Origin: Bacteroides sp.
GTDB taxonomy: Bacteria > Bacteroidota > Bacteroidia > Bacteroidales > Bacteroidaceae
NCBI RefSeq assembly: GCF_029057325.1
Contig: NZ_JAICZW010000131.1
Span: forward strand, 1-45,431
Direction of reading: 5' to 3'
Length of the DNA stretch: 45,431 nt
Positions 8,968 through 20,222 of this stretch are shown here, one piece after another. Below the pieces are notes generated by a model that searched no databases, was not told the origin of the DNA, and saw only the letters and a program-made list of their open reading frames with translations. The position numbers and the translations under genes were made by a program. Numbering within the stretch: position 1 is the stretch's first letter; each line of letters starts with the position of its first letter.

Positions 8968-10647
8968 ATGAAAAATACCTGTATCAAGTGGCACCTACTT
9001 TCCTTTTTGCTTGTCATCTGTGCAGCCTCAGCCGCCACACCCAAGCAGAATTCCGGAATGAACATTGATTCTATCCTAAGGGTACTGGACCTGGAGATAG
9101 AACAACGTGACACGTATGTTTCTCAAAAAGAACAGAAGCTCCGGTTCCTAAAGGAGACGCTGGTACAGACCAAGGATATGCGGCAACAATTCACTATCTG
9201 CGAAAACCTCTTCAATGAATACAAGCATTATCAATACGACTCCGCATACGTGTATGCCCTCCGTACACTCGAAACGGCAGAAAAGATAAAAGACAATTCC
9301 TTAGTGGCATGGGGCAAATGCCACCTGCTCTACTGCTATATCTCCGTGGGCTTCTTCAAGGAAGCGGAAGAGGTGATGTCCGGTTTTTCCATCGAGGGGC
9401 TGTCACCCGAAGAGTTGCACGAATACTACTCCACTTGCGTCTATTTTTACCAGAACCTTATCACGTTTGCCATGGGGACGGACAAATTGATGCAGAAATA
9501 TCAAAAGGAAAAGCAGAAGTATTATGAGCTGGCCCTGCAAAACGGAACTTTACTCGCCGATGACGGCTATCGTACGCAGACGGAAGACATGCTCCGTATT
9601 GACGGAGTATCCATCGAGAAAAGTATAGAGCAGCGCATCCGGCTGCTTTCCAAGTATGACCTGTCCTTGCATGAACAGGCTGTGCAATACTGCATCCTAA
9701 GTGAGAACTCAGATGCCTTGGGCAAACACGAAGAAGCTATTTACTACGCAGCACTTTCGGCTATAGCCGACATCCGGTCGAATACCCGTGAAACGCTGGC
9801 CACCAAGCTACTGGCCTCCTACATGTATGACCGAAAGGAGACGGACCGCGCCCTGAGGTACATTCGCGCAGCTCAGAAAGATGCCAACTTCTATAACACC
9901 AACCTGCGTAAGATAGAAATCAACACGCTGCTGCCCATCATCGATAACGAACGATACAACGCGGCCAACCGACAGCGCATCATCATACTCAGCATCACGG
10001 CGATCACCATCCTGTCGGTGGTCTTGCTTACAATAGTAGTCATCAGTACCCGGAAGCGGAACCGCAACCTGCAGGAGGCACGCAAAAAGATAGCAACCGC
10101 CTACGAAGAGATAGAACAGCAGGCACAGCAACTGAATGAAGCCAACAGTACCCTTTCCACCGTCAACCACAAGTTGCAGGAGGCCAATGAAATCAAGGAC
10201 CAGTATATCGTCCAGTCGCTCTACAGCAACTCGGACTTCGTCAACCTGGTGGAGGAGAAATGCAAGCTGTTCGAGCGCAAACTCAAGGCCAAGCAATACA
10301 CCGACCTCCCCTCCATGCTCACCAGCATGGGCATCAAGCAGGAACGGGAACGGATGGCCTCGACCTTCGACCAGGCTTTCCTGAAACTGTTCCCCAACTT
10401 CCTGGACGAATACAACCAGCTCTTTCCCATAGAACAACACATCAAGCTGGGAAGCAACGGCGTCTTACCCACTGAAGTGCGTATCTTCGCCCTGATGCGA
10501 CTGGGCATCGAGGATAACAATCTGATAGCCCATTACCTAAACCTGTCGCTCAACACCATTTATGTATATAAAAGCAAAGTGAAAGCCAAGGCCATTGTAC
10601 CGCAAGACGACTTCGACCACTATATCATGCAGATACCGAAGCCTTAA
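8968..10647 (+). CDS. DUF6377-type membrane-spanning regulator with LuxR-like C-terminal HTH
   Basis: This is a 559-residue protein. A signal peptide (MKNTCIKWHLLSFLLVICAA) leads to a mostly helical, TPR-like extracytoplasmic region of about 300 residues. One transmembrane helix follows at about 338-361, then a long coiled coil (about 367-425) and a C-terminal part where LPTEVRIFALMRLGI and LSLNTIYVYKSKVKAKA resemble a LuxR-type helix-turn-helix (about 500-545). The layout suggests a one-protein sensor that reads a periplasmic signal and binds DNA inside the cell. It sits directly upstream of PUL1 susC in the same orientation, so it probably controls that locus. I start it at 8968, not at the upstream in-frame ATG at 8932, because 8932 overlaps the promoter and 8968 begins a proper signal peptide. 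The DUF assignment is from memory of the family. Confidence 0.75.
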   Translation: MKNTCIKWHLLSFLLVICAASAATPKQNSGMNIDSILRVLDLEIEQRDTYVSQKEQKLRFLKETLVQTKDMRQQFTICENLFNEYKHYQYDSAYVYALRTLETAEKIKDNSLVAWGKCHLLYCYISVGFFKEAEEVMSGFSIEGLSPEELHEYYSTCVYFYQNLITFAMGTDKLMQKYQKEKQKYYELALQNGTLLADDGYRTQTEDMLRIDGVSIEKSIEQRIRLLSKYDLSLHEQAVQYCILSENSDALGKHEEAIYYAALSAIADIRSNTRETLATKLLASYMYDRKETDRALRYIRAAQKDANFYNTNLRKIEINTLLPIIDNERYNAANRQRIIILSITAITILSVVLLTIVVISTRKRNRNLQEARKKIATAYEEIEQQAQQLNEANSTLSTVNHKLQEANEIKDQYIVQSLYSNSDFVNLVEEKCKLFERKLKAKQYTDLPSMLTSMGIKQERERMASTFDQAFLKLFPNFLDEYNQLFPIEQHIKLGSNGVLPTEVRIFALMRLGIEDNNLIAHYLNLSLNTIYVYKSKVKAKAIVPQDDFDHYIMQIPKP

Positions 10648-10705
10648 AGCTACCTTAATTTTCTTTGCTTCTCTTTTGCGTTTTCTTTTGATTTCCAATA
10701 TATTG

Positions 10706-10723
10706 AATACTTATCAATACTTA
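10706..10723. promoter_or_regulatory. Candidate operator: 10-bp direct repeat
   Basis: AATACTTA occurs at 10706-10713 and again at 10716-10723, one helical turn apart. It lies about 55-70 bases before the predicted susC start, where an activator would bind. Assignment to the adjacent regulator is inference. Confidence 0.35.
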
Positions 10724-10762
10724 AATAGGCATTAATCGCTTTTCGGAATCTTCCCTCTCCTC

Positions 10763-10770
10763 TAACTTTG
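10763..10770 (+). promoter_or_regulatory. -7 box of the PUL1 susC operon
   Basis: TAACTTTG fits TAnnTTTG and predicts a start near 10777, about 34 bases before the susC ATG. There is no TTTG at the -33 position, as expected for a promoter that needs an activator. Confidence 0.65.
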
Positions 10771-10810
10771 CGGTAGTTAAATCGAATGTTAAACTTTAAA
10801 TGTCAAAGCT

Positions 10811-13798
10811 ATGAGAGAAAAAATTCATAGAATGCTTTTTCTAGTTCTGCTGTGCACGCTCTGGGCATTCTCACTGCCAGTTGCAGCGCAGACACTCAAT
10901 CTGAAAGGCACCGTGACCGACGCTTCTACGCATGAAGGCCTTATCGGTGCAAATATCAAAGTCAAAGGTACTACACAAGGCTGCATCACCGACATCGACG
11001 GCAACTTCAGCCTTAGCAACGTCAATGCAAAAGCCGTACTGGTGGTATCGTCCATCGGCTACGCTACGCAGGAAGTGCCCGTGAATGGGCAGTCGCAACT
11101 GAACATCGTGATGAAAGAAGACAGCGAACTGCTGGCCGAAGTGGTAGTCATCGGCTACGGAACGATGGACAAGAAGGAACTCACCTCAGCCATCTCGCAC
11201 GTATCGGAGAAAGACTTCCTCAGCATCAGCAGTATCGACCCCACCATGATGATTCAGGGCAAAGTGCCGGGTGTCTCCATTACGAACACCGGGGCAGGCG
11301 ACCCGAACAACCAGGCCAGCATCCAGATTCGCGGCGTATCGTCGCGTTCGGCAGGACTGGGTCCGCTGATTGTCATAGACGGTGTGCCGGGCGGTAACCT
11401 GACCAACCTCAATGCCAACGACATCGCCAGCTTCGACATCCTGAAAGACGGTGCGGCATCGGCCATCTATGGCACGCGCGGTTCTAACGGTGTCATCCTG
11501 ATTACCACCAAGAAGGGACAGAAAGACGGTGTTGTACGCACTTCCTACAACGGCACGTTTGCCTTCGATGTGATGAAAGAAGAACTGGATATGCTCAGCG
11601 CACAGGAGTATCGCGACCTCCGTCTGGCCGACGGCAAGGGAGTGGACCTGGGCGGTAACGACAACTGGCTGGATGCCGTAAGCCGCACCGGCTTCACCAT
11701 GCAGCACACGCTGACTCTGAGCGGTGGCAACGACAAGACAAACTACCGTGTCAGTGCCGACTACCGGGATGCCAAAGGCATAGACCGCCGTTCGGGACGC
11801 GAAGAGTACGGTGCCCGTGCCTCCTTTAATCATACCACAGCCAGCGGTCTGCTAACTTTCACGGCAAACCTCGCGCCGCGCATCGCCTACCGCGACCAGT
11901 CGGACTGGAACGCCTTCCGCAACGCCATCGAGGCCAATCCTACCACCCCGATCATGGACCCGGAAGACCCGAGCCGTTACTACAACTTCCAAGGACAGGT
12001 AGTGAGCTACAACCCGGTAGAAGCCTTGAAGATAGAAGAGAGCAAGGGCGAAACCAAATTGCTCGATTGGGATGCTACCGCCAAACTGAACCTCTTCCCC
12101 CTGCTGCTGAAGGACAAGACGTCCCGTCACTCGCTGACCACGCAGATTACCTTTGCCGACCATCAATATGACAACTTCAACAGCTGGTTCCGCCCCTCCA
12201 CCAGCACGCAGGCCATCAATGCCGGACGTGAAGGAGAAGCCTCACGCGACTATAGCAAGGAACGCCAGTCCATTCTGGAGTGGCTTGCCAACTACCAGAC
12301 TTCCTTCGGGCAGCACAACCTGAAAGCCATGGTAGGCTACTCTTACCAATACTCCCAATATTCGGGCATGAACGCCTCCAACAAGGATTTCCCCAACGAC
12401 GGTCTGGGCTCGAACAACCTGGGCACCGGCGAGTTTGCCAAGGACGAAGGCGAGATTGGCATGGGCAGCTACAAGAACGATGCCAAGCTGATTGCCTTCT
12501 TCGGCCGCATCAGCTACGACTACAAGGGCAAGTACCTGCTGACAGCCTCGCTGCGCCACGAAGGTTCATCCAAATTCGGCACCAACAACAAGTGGGGTAA
12601 CTTCCCTGCCGTGTCTGCCGGATGGCGCATCTCCGAAGAGTCCTTCATGAAGGACATTCGCTGGATCGACGACCTGAAACTACGCGGCGACTTCGGTGTA
12701 ACAGGTAATCAGGACTTCGGCAGCTACAACTCGCTGAACACCATGACCGGCTTCGGCTACTATAGCTACAACGGACGTTACTTCCAAGTATGGGGTCCGT
12801 CAAAGAACGTGAATCCCGACCTGAAATGGGAGAAAGGCAAGAACTGGAACGTAGGTATCGACTTCTCGCTGCTGAACAACCGCGTATATGGTTCATTGAA
12901 CTACTTCAGCCGCCGCCAGCAGGACCTGTTAGGTAGCTACAAGGTGTCCGTTCCTCCTTACCTTTTCGACGAAACGTTCGTCAACGTGGGTACCATGAAG
13001 AACACGGGCTTTGAGTTCGACCTGAACTGGAATGCCGTCAACACGAAAGACTTCGGTTATACGGTAGGCATCGTGGGCTCTACGATGAACAACGAGTTCG
13101 TGGACTTCAGCAACTCCCAATACGTGGGGCAGGACTTCTACAACGTATGCGGTACGGAAGACCCTTACCCCTTCTACAACCTGCAACGCATCCAGAAGGG
13201 TGAACGCCTGGGCAACTTCTTCATGTGGAAGTACGCCGGCATAGACAGCAACGGTGACTGGCTGGTGTACGACCGCGACGGCGACATCATCAAGGCCACA
13301 CAAGCTTCGGACGACGACCGCCAGGTAGTGGGCAACGGACTCCCCAAGTTCACAGGCTCCATGACACACAACTTCCGCTGCAAGCAGTTCGACCTCTCGC
13401 TCTTCTTCCGCGGTGCCTTCGGCTATGACATCTTCAACATCCACGACTTCTACTACGGAACGAAGAATTTCACAGGCAACGTCCTGAAGAAAGCCTACGG
13501 CAAGAACGACCGCATCTCGGCCAATGCCAATCCCGTGGTGTCGGACTACTTCCTGGAGCGCGGCGATTACCTGAAGCTGGACATGCTGACTCTAGGCTAT
13601 ACGCTCAACCTCGACTGCAAGTACCTGAGCAAGGTCCGCCTCTACGGCACGGCAAAGAACGTGTTCACCCTGACCAAGTTCAGCGGCGTAGATCCCTCCA
13701 CCTATCAGGTGAACGGACTGAATCCGGGAGCTACCGGTTCACGTACCTACTATCCGTCGAGCCGCCAGTTCATCCTCGGCGTACAGCTGGACTTTTAA
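10811..13798 (+). CDS. susC: SusC/RagA-family TonB-dependent glycan importer (PUL1)
   Basis: This 995-residue outer-membrane transporter has a signal peptide ending near residue 26 (VAAQ). A carboxypeptidase-regulatory-like domain follows at about 31-100, with LKGTVTDAS and TDIDGNFSL. Next come a TonB box region (EVVVIGYGT), a plug domain with IRGVSS, LIVIDGVPGG and AIYGTRGSNGVILITTKKG, and a 22-strand barrel ending in a typical terminal aromatic (QLDF). It has no N-terminal STN domain, so it is not the kind that signals through an anti-sigma factor. With the SusD encoded 42 bases downstream it would form the lidded transporter that imports oligosaccharides in a TonB-dependent way. The substrate is unproven. 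Confidence 0.96.
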   Translation: MREKIHRMLFLVLLCTLWAFSLPVAAQTLNLKGTVTDASTHEGLIGANIKVKGTTQGCITDIDGNFSLSNVNAKAVLVVSSIGYATQEVPVNGQSQLNIVMKEDSELLAEVVVIGYGTMDKKELTSAISHVSEKDFLSISSIDPTMMIQGKVPGVSITNTGAGDPNNQASIQIRGVSSRSAGLGPLIVIDGVPGGNLTNLNANDIASFDILKDGAASAIYGTRGSNGVILITTKKGQKDGVVRTSYNGTFAFDVMKEELDMLSAQEYRDLRLADGKGVDLGGNDNWLDAVSRTGFTMQHTLTLSGGNDKTNYRVSADYRDAKGIDRRSGREEYGARASFNHTTASGLLTFTANLAPRIAYRDQSDWNAFRNAIEANPTTPIMDPEDPSRYYNFQGQVVSYNPVEALKIEESKGETKLLDWDATAKLNLFPLLLKDKTSRHSLTTQITFADHQYDNFNSWFRPSTSTQAINAGREGEASRDYSKERQSILEWLANYQTSFGQHNLKAMVGYSYQYSQYSGMNASNKDFPNDGLGSNNLGTGEFAKDEGEIGMGSYKNDAKLIAFFGRISYDYKGKYLLTASLRHEGSSKFGTNNKWGNFPAVSAGWRISEESFMKDIRWIDDLKLRGDFGVTGNQDFGSYNSLNTMTGFGYYSYNGRYFQVWGPSKNVNPDLKWEKGKNWNVGIDFSLLNNRVYGSLNYFSRRQQDLLGSYKVSVPPYLFDETFVNVGTMKNTGFEFDLNWNAVNTKDFGYTVGIVGSTMNNEFVDFSNSQYVGQDFYNVCGTEDPYPFYNLQRIQKGERLGNFFMWKYAGIDSNGDWLVYDRDGDIIKATQASDDDRQVVGNGLPKFTGSMTHNFRCKQFDLSLFFRGAFGYDIFNIHDFYYGTKNFTGNVLKKAYGKNDRISANANPVVSDYFLERGDYLKLDMLTLGYTLNLDCKYLSKVRLYGTAKNVFTLTKFSGVDPSTYQVNGLNPGATGSRTYYPSSRQFILGVQLDF

Positions 13799-13840
13799 GG
13801 AAGAAGTAAAGATTTCAACAACTTAATCAAGAAACGACTT

Positions 13841-15577
13841 ATGAAGATATTCAAATACATAACAGGAACCGTGTTGGCCGCCACCCTGGCCACTGCCTGC
13901 ACGAACTTGGACGAGACACTCTACGACCAGGTCGGGACACAGAATTACTACAACACCAAGATGGACGTGGTGCGTGCCACCTTCCGTCCCTTCGAACATG
14001 CGTTCTGGAGCATCCAGGCACGTCACGTACTGAACGAGCTGACAGCCGACCAACTGATTACTCCCACACGCGACGGCTGGTGGGACGACGGCGGCAAATG
14101 GCGGCGCCTGCACTACCACACCTGGAACGTGGACGACGGCGGCGACCCACAGACCGAATGGAACGGTTGTTTCCAAGGCATCATGCAGGCCAACTACGTC
14201 ATCGAAGACCTGGCCATGCTCTCACCGGAGAAGTTCGGTTTCAGCCGCGAAGAGTTCGACAACTTCCAGGGACAATGCCGTGCGTTGCGCGCTTGGTTCT
14301 ATATCCGCCTGCTCGACGCTTTCCGCAATGTGCCGCTGGCAGTCAGCTTCAACGACGTGTCTAAGAACAGCGAAGGGCAGGTAGAGCCCAAAGTCATCTT
14401 CCAGTTCATCGAAGAGGAGCTGAAGGAGTGCATCAACCTGCTGACGAAGAAGGAGTCGTTGGGAGGAAACGGCAACCTGCAAGGACAGTGGACCAAAGCC
14501 GGTGCCGCCGCCCTGCTGGTACGCCTCTACCTGAATGCTGAAAAATACGTAGGCGAGGACCGCTATGCGGACTGCGAAAGCTATGCACAGAGAATCATCG
14601 ACGGTGAATACGGTCCTTACCGGACAGCCGACCGCTGGGACGCACCGTTCGACTGGAACAACGAGACGTGCGACGAGGTTATCTTCGGTTTCCCTGCCTC
14701 GCAGGGCTATTCGTACTGGCACTATCAGGGAGACACCTACTGGTGGACCGTCCCTGCCCGTGCGCGCTACTACTTCGACGACAACAAGGCCAAAGCCGGC
14801 GACCACAACTGCAAGTATGCCGCCTCGCCCAGCTACGACCTGAACGGCAACCTCTATACCTACGAACTGGGCATGCCCGTCCAGAACTTCCGCAAATATG
14901 AGGGAGACGAACGTATGAAGCTCTATCGTAACCTGGGCGACAGCCGCCGCGAGGGCCTCTTCCTTTACGGCTATCTGGAATACACCGACGAGAATGGGGA
15001 GAAAAAGAGAGTACGTGCCCCGGAACAGCCCTACGACCTCTACATCCGCGATGCCGTGGGCAAGTTCCAGGGAATGGCTCCCGACCGGTGGCCCGATGAC
15101 AAGGTGAGCAACCTGCAGAACGGCGACCACAATTCGGGATGGCACTTCTGCAAGTACCCCTTCTACAGCAATGACGACCCGGGACAACTGGAGGCCGACT
15201 ACACGGAAATCCGCCTGGCTGAAATCATCTACTCGCTGGCAGAATGCAAGCTGCGCAAGGGTGATACGGAAAACGCCGCCAAACTGTTGAACAGCGTGCG
15301 CAAACGCAACTATCCGCAAGAGAAATGGGCAGAAAACCTTTATACCCCCGAAGGCGCCGCGCAGCTGGACATGCAGGAAATGCTGGCCGAATGGGGACGT
15401 GAGTTCTTTGCCGAAAGCCGCCGACGCATCGACCTGATACGTTTCGGAAAGTTCAGCAGCGGCACATGGTGGGACAAGTCTGCCGATGCAGATACGCATA
15501 CCGAAATCTTCCCCGTCATGCGCGACATCCTGAACGCCAACCATAATCTGGTACAGAACCCGGGCTATAACAAGTAA
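13841..15577 (+). CDS. susD: SusD/RagB-family surface glycan-binding lipoprotein (PUL1)
   Basis: This 578-residue lipoprotein has a signal peptide with the lipobox LATAC (Cys20), followed by the SusD fold of TPR-like helices. The C-terminal RagB/SusD segment contains LAEIIYSLAECKLRKGDTENAAKLLNSVRKRN and AEWGREFFAESRRRIDLIRFG, both typical of the family, and it ends with the usual NPGYNK. It would form the hinged lid over SusC and deliver glycan to it. The N-terminal half is rich in Trp and Tyr (for example DGWWDDGGKWRR at about residues 81-92), consistent with carbohydrate stacking. The next gene follows only after a 173-base gap filled by a tandem repeat. Confidence 0.95.
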   Translation: MKIFKYITGTVLAATLATACTNLDETLYDQVGTQNYYNTKMDVVRATFRPFEHAFWSIQARHVLNELTADQLITPTRDGWWDDGGKWRRLHYHTWNVDDGGDPQTEWNGCFQGIMQANYVIEDLAMLSPEKFGFSREEFDNFQGQCRALRAWFYIRLLDAFRNVPLAVSFNDVSKNSEGQVEPKVIFQFIEEELKECINLLTKKESLGGNGNLQGQWTKAGAAALLVRLYLNAEKYVGEDRYADCESYAQRIIDGEYGPYRTADRWDAPFDWNNETCDEVIFGFPASQGYSYWHYQGDTYWWTVPARARYYFDDNKAKAGDHNCKYAASPSYDLNGNLYTYELGMPVQNFRKYEGDERMKLYRNLGDSRREGLFLYGYLEYTDENGEKKRVRAPEQPYDLYIRDAVGKFQGMAPDRWPDDKVSNLQNGDHNSGWHFCKYPFYSNDDPGQLEADYTEIRLAEIIYSLAECKLRKGDTENAAKLLNSVRKRNYPQEKWAENLYTPEGAAQLDMQEMLAEWGREFFAESRRRIDLIRFGKFSSGTWWDKSADADTHTEIFPVMRDILNANHNLVQNPGYNK

Positions 15578-15623
15578 TGAGGAATTGGTGGCAATTACCA
15601 CCAATATACTCCTGTTTGACAGA

Positions 15624-15711
15624 CACAAGTGTTTGTCGTCTCAAACACAAGTCTCTGTCGCGACAGACACAAGTCCCTGTCACGCTGAACACAAGTGTCT
15701 GTTAAACCCTG
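15624..15711. repeat. 22-bp tandem array, four units, between susD and the susE-like gene
   Basis: Units begin at exactly 15624, 15646, 15668 and 15690, each opening with CACAAGT and keeping a CTGTC/TTGTC block at the same offset. Around each CACAAGT there is partial dyad symmetry (for example GACAGACAC-AA-GTGTTTGTC at the first unit, one mismatch). The period is two DNA turns. In RNA each unit could fold into a small hairpin between susD and the next gene. No spacers and no coding sense are apparent. Confidence 0.85.
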
Positions 15712-15750
15712 ATAATCAACCCAAAAACAACAAGAAAAAAGAAGAACATC

Positions 15751-16209
15751 ATGAAAGCAATACACATACTTACAAGCTTGATTATATTGTCACTCGCCTT
15801 TGCGCTCGCAGCCTGCGAGGGCGAGAAAGACTTGATTGTCATCGAAGGAAATCTGCCTATCAAGACTTCCGCCTTCTATATGGTGGGCGATGCCACTCCT
15901 GCCGGATGGGACATCGGCAACCCCACGGCCTTGACACCGACCGAGGAAGATCCGCTGGTCTTCGTTTACGAAGGCCATTTGAACAGCGGCGAGATGAAAT
16001 GCTGCCTGAAGACCGGCGACTGGGGAGCACCCTTCGTAAGGCCTGTCACCAACGGATGTGAGATTTCCGGAAGCGGTGTGCAGGAGACCACCTTCATCAT
16101 GTATGCCGGCGACCCGGACAACAAATGGAGAGTGACCGAAGCCGGAAACTACCGGTTGACATTCGACCTGCGCAACTGGACCATTGCCGCCCAACTGTTA
16201 GGAAAATAA
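15751..16209 (+). CDS. Small SusE/SusF-like outer-membrane glycan-binding lipoprotein
   Basis: This 152-residue protein has a signal peptide and lipobox (FALAAC, Cys22) followed by acidic residues that favour surface export. A single beta-rich module follows, in which AFYMVGDATPAGWDIGNP and NYRLTFDLRNWTIAAQ match the repeat unit of SusE/SusF starch-binding domains. Full SusE or SusF proteins carry two or three such modules, so this is a minimal one-domain version. Its place after susD is the usual position for such a surface glycan-binding protein. The family call is from motif resemblance; binding specificity is unknown. Confidence 0.7.
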   Translation: MKAIHILTSLIILSLAFALAACEGEKDLIVIEGNLPIKTSAFYMVGDATPAGWDIGNPTALTPTEEDPLVFVYEGHLNSGEMKCCLKTGDWGAPFVRPVTNGCEISGSGVQETTFIMYAGDPDNKWRVTEAGNYRLTFDLRNWTIAAQLLGK

Positions 16210-16243
16210 CCCGTTCAGCATATCAAACACATCAACATAGATT

Positions 16244-17677
16244 ATGAAAAGAGAACTTACACTATTCCCTGCCCTCCTCTTCCAACTACTGCTCACGGTG
16301 CTGGCATGCACCGGCTGCCAGAGTTGCTCGGACTCCGACCCGGACACCTCCGGGGAAGAGCCGAAACCGGAGGAAGGCATACACACCTATAAGGCTCCCC
16401 TCTACTGGAGCGTCTATGAATATTGCTGGCTGCTGGAACAGAAAGGAGTGCCAGCCGAACAGATGGACATCACGGAAGCCGAATGGGACCGCATCATCGA
16501 CTGGGTGGCGCGCGACCTGAAGCCTTATGGCTACGACATGCTCTGCACGGACGGATTCATCCCCATGATTGCCGACGACGCGTCCGGCTACATGACGCGT
16601 TACGGCAGCATGTCGCTGAAGAAACTTGTGGAGAAGTGCCGTGCCAAAGGACTGAAACTGGGCATCTACGACAATCCGCTGTGGATACACGGGGCGGACA
16701 ACACACCGGTGAAGGGAGCGGAGGGCGTCACCTTCGGCGACCTGAAGTACAAACAGGAAGATACGGTGCTGAATCCCGGGGAGAGCGACCGCTGGTTCTC
16801 TTGGGCCGTTGCCTCGCACAAGGGTACCCGAGAGTACATCGACGGCTTCTTCAAGCACTTTGCCGATATGGGCATCCACTACATACGCATGGACTTCCTC
16901 AGCTGGTATGAGGACGGTCAGGACCGCGGAATGGGCAAAGTGGGCAGAGGCTACGGACGCGACAACTACGAGCAGGCATTGAAGTACATCTGCGAGTCGG
17001 CCGCCCGCTACGAAGTATTCACTTCGCTGGTGATGCCCCATCTCTACCGGAACGCCGAACTGGAAAGCCGATACGGGCACATGGTGCGCATCGTGGCGGA
17101 TACGGGCAACGGAGGCTGGGCGCACTTTTCGGATAACGACCGGCGGAAGTCCTACGGCACTTGGCCCAACTGCATGAACATGTTTGACGGCTTTGTCTAT
17201 TGGTCCAAAGTGTCCGGACGCAGCAAGGTCATCATGGACGGCGACTTCATTCGTCTGAACACCTTTGCCACCGATGCCGAGAAAGAGTCGGTCATCTCCC
17301 TTCAACTGTTGGCAGGTGGTCCGGTGACCGTGGCCGACCAGTATCATTCCATAGGCGACAATCTCCGTTTCTATCAGAACCGGGAGTTGCTGGCACTGAA
17401 CGAAGATCGCTTTGCAGGCAAGCCCTTGTCCGGCAATCTGCTGGATGCCAAGAACCAAATCTGGTATGGTCAACTGTCGGATGGCAACTGGATTGTGGGA
17501 CTGTTCAACCGCGAAAACAGTGCGCAGACACGTTCCGTAACGTTCAGCGAACTGGGCATCAAGGGAAAGTGCCAGGTGCGTGACCTCTGGAAACATGCCG
17601 ATGAGGGAGAGGCAGACCGGCTGGAAGTACGGTTGGAACCGCATGCCTGCAAAATAGTAAAGCTAACCGGCATGTGA
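16244..17677 (+). CDS. GH27/GH36-like (clan GH-D) glycoside hydrolase, lipoprotein
   Basis: This 477-residue protein has a hydrophobic signal and a lipobox-like region (Cys22 or Cys25) followed by a Ser/Asp/Glu-rich linker. The body is a TIM barrel with clan GH-D features: LKPYGYDMLCTDGF resembles the GY-x-DDG motif, GLKLGIYDNP is the next strand, and HYIRMDFLSW supplies a likely nucleophile at Asp217. Asp residues in SDNDRRKS could act as acid/base. A C-terminal beta-sandwich (about 395-477) is typical of GH27. Retaining alpha-galactosidase, alpha-N-acetylgalactosaminidase or isomaltodextranase activity are all possible in this group. The DDGW motif is not canonical, so it may belong to a divergent subfamily. 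It follows the SusE-like gene by 34 bases. Confidence 0.65.
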   Translation: MKRELTLFPALLFQLLLTVLACTGCQSCSDSDPDTSGEEPKPEEGIHTYKAPLYWSVYEYCWLLEQKGVPAEQMDITEAEWDRIIDWVARDLKPYGYDMLCTDGFIPMIADDASGYMTRYGSMSLKKLVEKCRAKGLKLGIYDNPLWIHGADNTPVKGAEGVTFGDLKYKQEDTVLNPGESDRWFSWAVASHKGTREYIDGFFKHFADMGIHYIRMDFLSWYEDGQDRGMGKVGRGYGRDNYEQALKYICESAARYEVFTSLVMPHLYRNAELESRYGHMVRIVADTGNGGWAHFSDNDRRKSYGTWPNCMNMFDGFVYWSKVSGRSKVIMDGDFIRLNTFATDAEKESVISLQLLAGGPVTVADQYHSIGDNLRFYQNRELLALNEDRFAGKPLSGNLLDAKNQIWYGQLSDGNWIVGLFNRENSAQTRSVTFSELGIKGKCQVRDLWKHADEGEADRLEVRLEPHACKIVKLTGM

Positions 17678-17708
17678 CTCACGGCTACTGAGAAATAAAG
17701 ATAGATAA

Positions 17709-19913
<2,205 letters not shown>

Positions 19914-19930
19914 ACCACTGAATGAGAATG

Positions 19931-20036
19931 GGAATACCCATTACACGAACTACACAAGAATAGAACTTTATAAAGAATCTGATAATCAGCAATTCTTTCA
20001 TCCGATTTCTTGCGCAATCCGTGTAATGGGTATTCC
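19931..20036. repeat. Hairpin-forming intergenic element, copy 1
   Basis: A perfect 17-bp inverted repeat (19931-19947 with 20020-20036) continues inward with imperfect pairing through an ACACAAGAA-type arm. The arms resemble those of the element at 40638-40747 (TTACnCGAA, nCACAA). It separates GH97 from GH20 and could end or process the PUL1 transcript. Confidence 0.75.
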
Positions 20037-20189
20037 TTATTTTGTCTTGACTCTCCCATTCAAAAAAAACACCTCCTCCCCCACGGTCTCTTCATTCGGC
20101 CAATCGTACCCATAGGCAAAGGTTCGGTTATTTTATCCCCTAACCGAAAAAACAGCTTCACTTTCTTTCACAATTCCCGTGTTTTACAC

Positions 20190-20197
20190 TATCTTTA
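20190..20197 (+). promoter_or_regulatory. Possible -7 box for GH20
   Basis: TATCTTTA differs from TAnnTTTG at the last base only and lies 26 bases before the chosen GH20 start. No clear -33 element is visible. Confidence 0.3.
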
Positions 20198-20222
20198 CCG
20201 CAAACTTCAAGAAACAACATTC

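Noticed and set aside
14222..15628. 468-codon antisense frame over PUL1 susD, and similar long antisense frames over the GH genes
   Set aside because: Antisense to strongly supported genes; long because of GC-biased third positions, with no domain sense.
15624..15711. CRISPR-like array
   Set aside because: The units are directly contiguous with a 22-bp period; there are no unique spacers and no cas genes.
15585..16061. 158-codon frame over the 22-bp array
   Set aside because: It reads repeat sequence and then runs out of frame over the SusE-like gene, which has a proper lipoprotein signal.
20010..20222. N-terminal extension of GH20
   Set aside because: It would run through the hairpin element and place the signal peptide 71 residues inside the protein.
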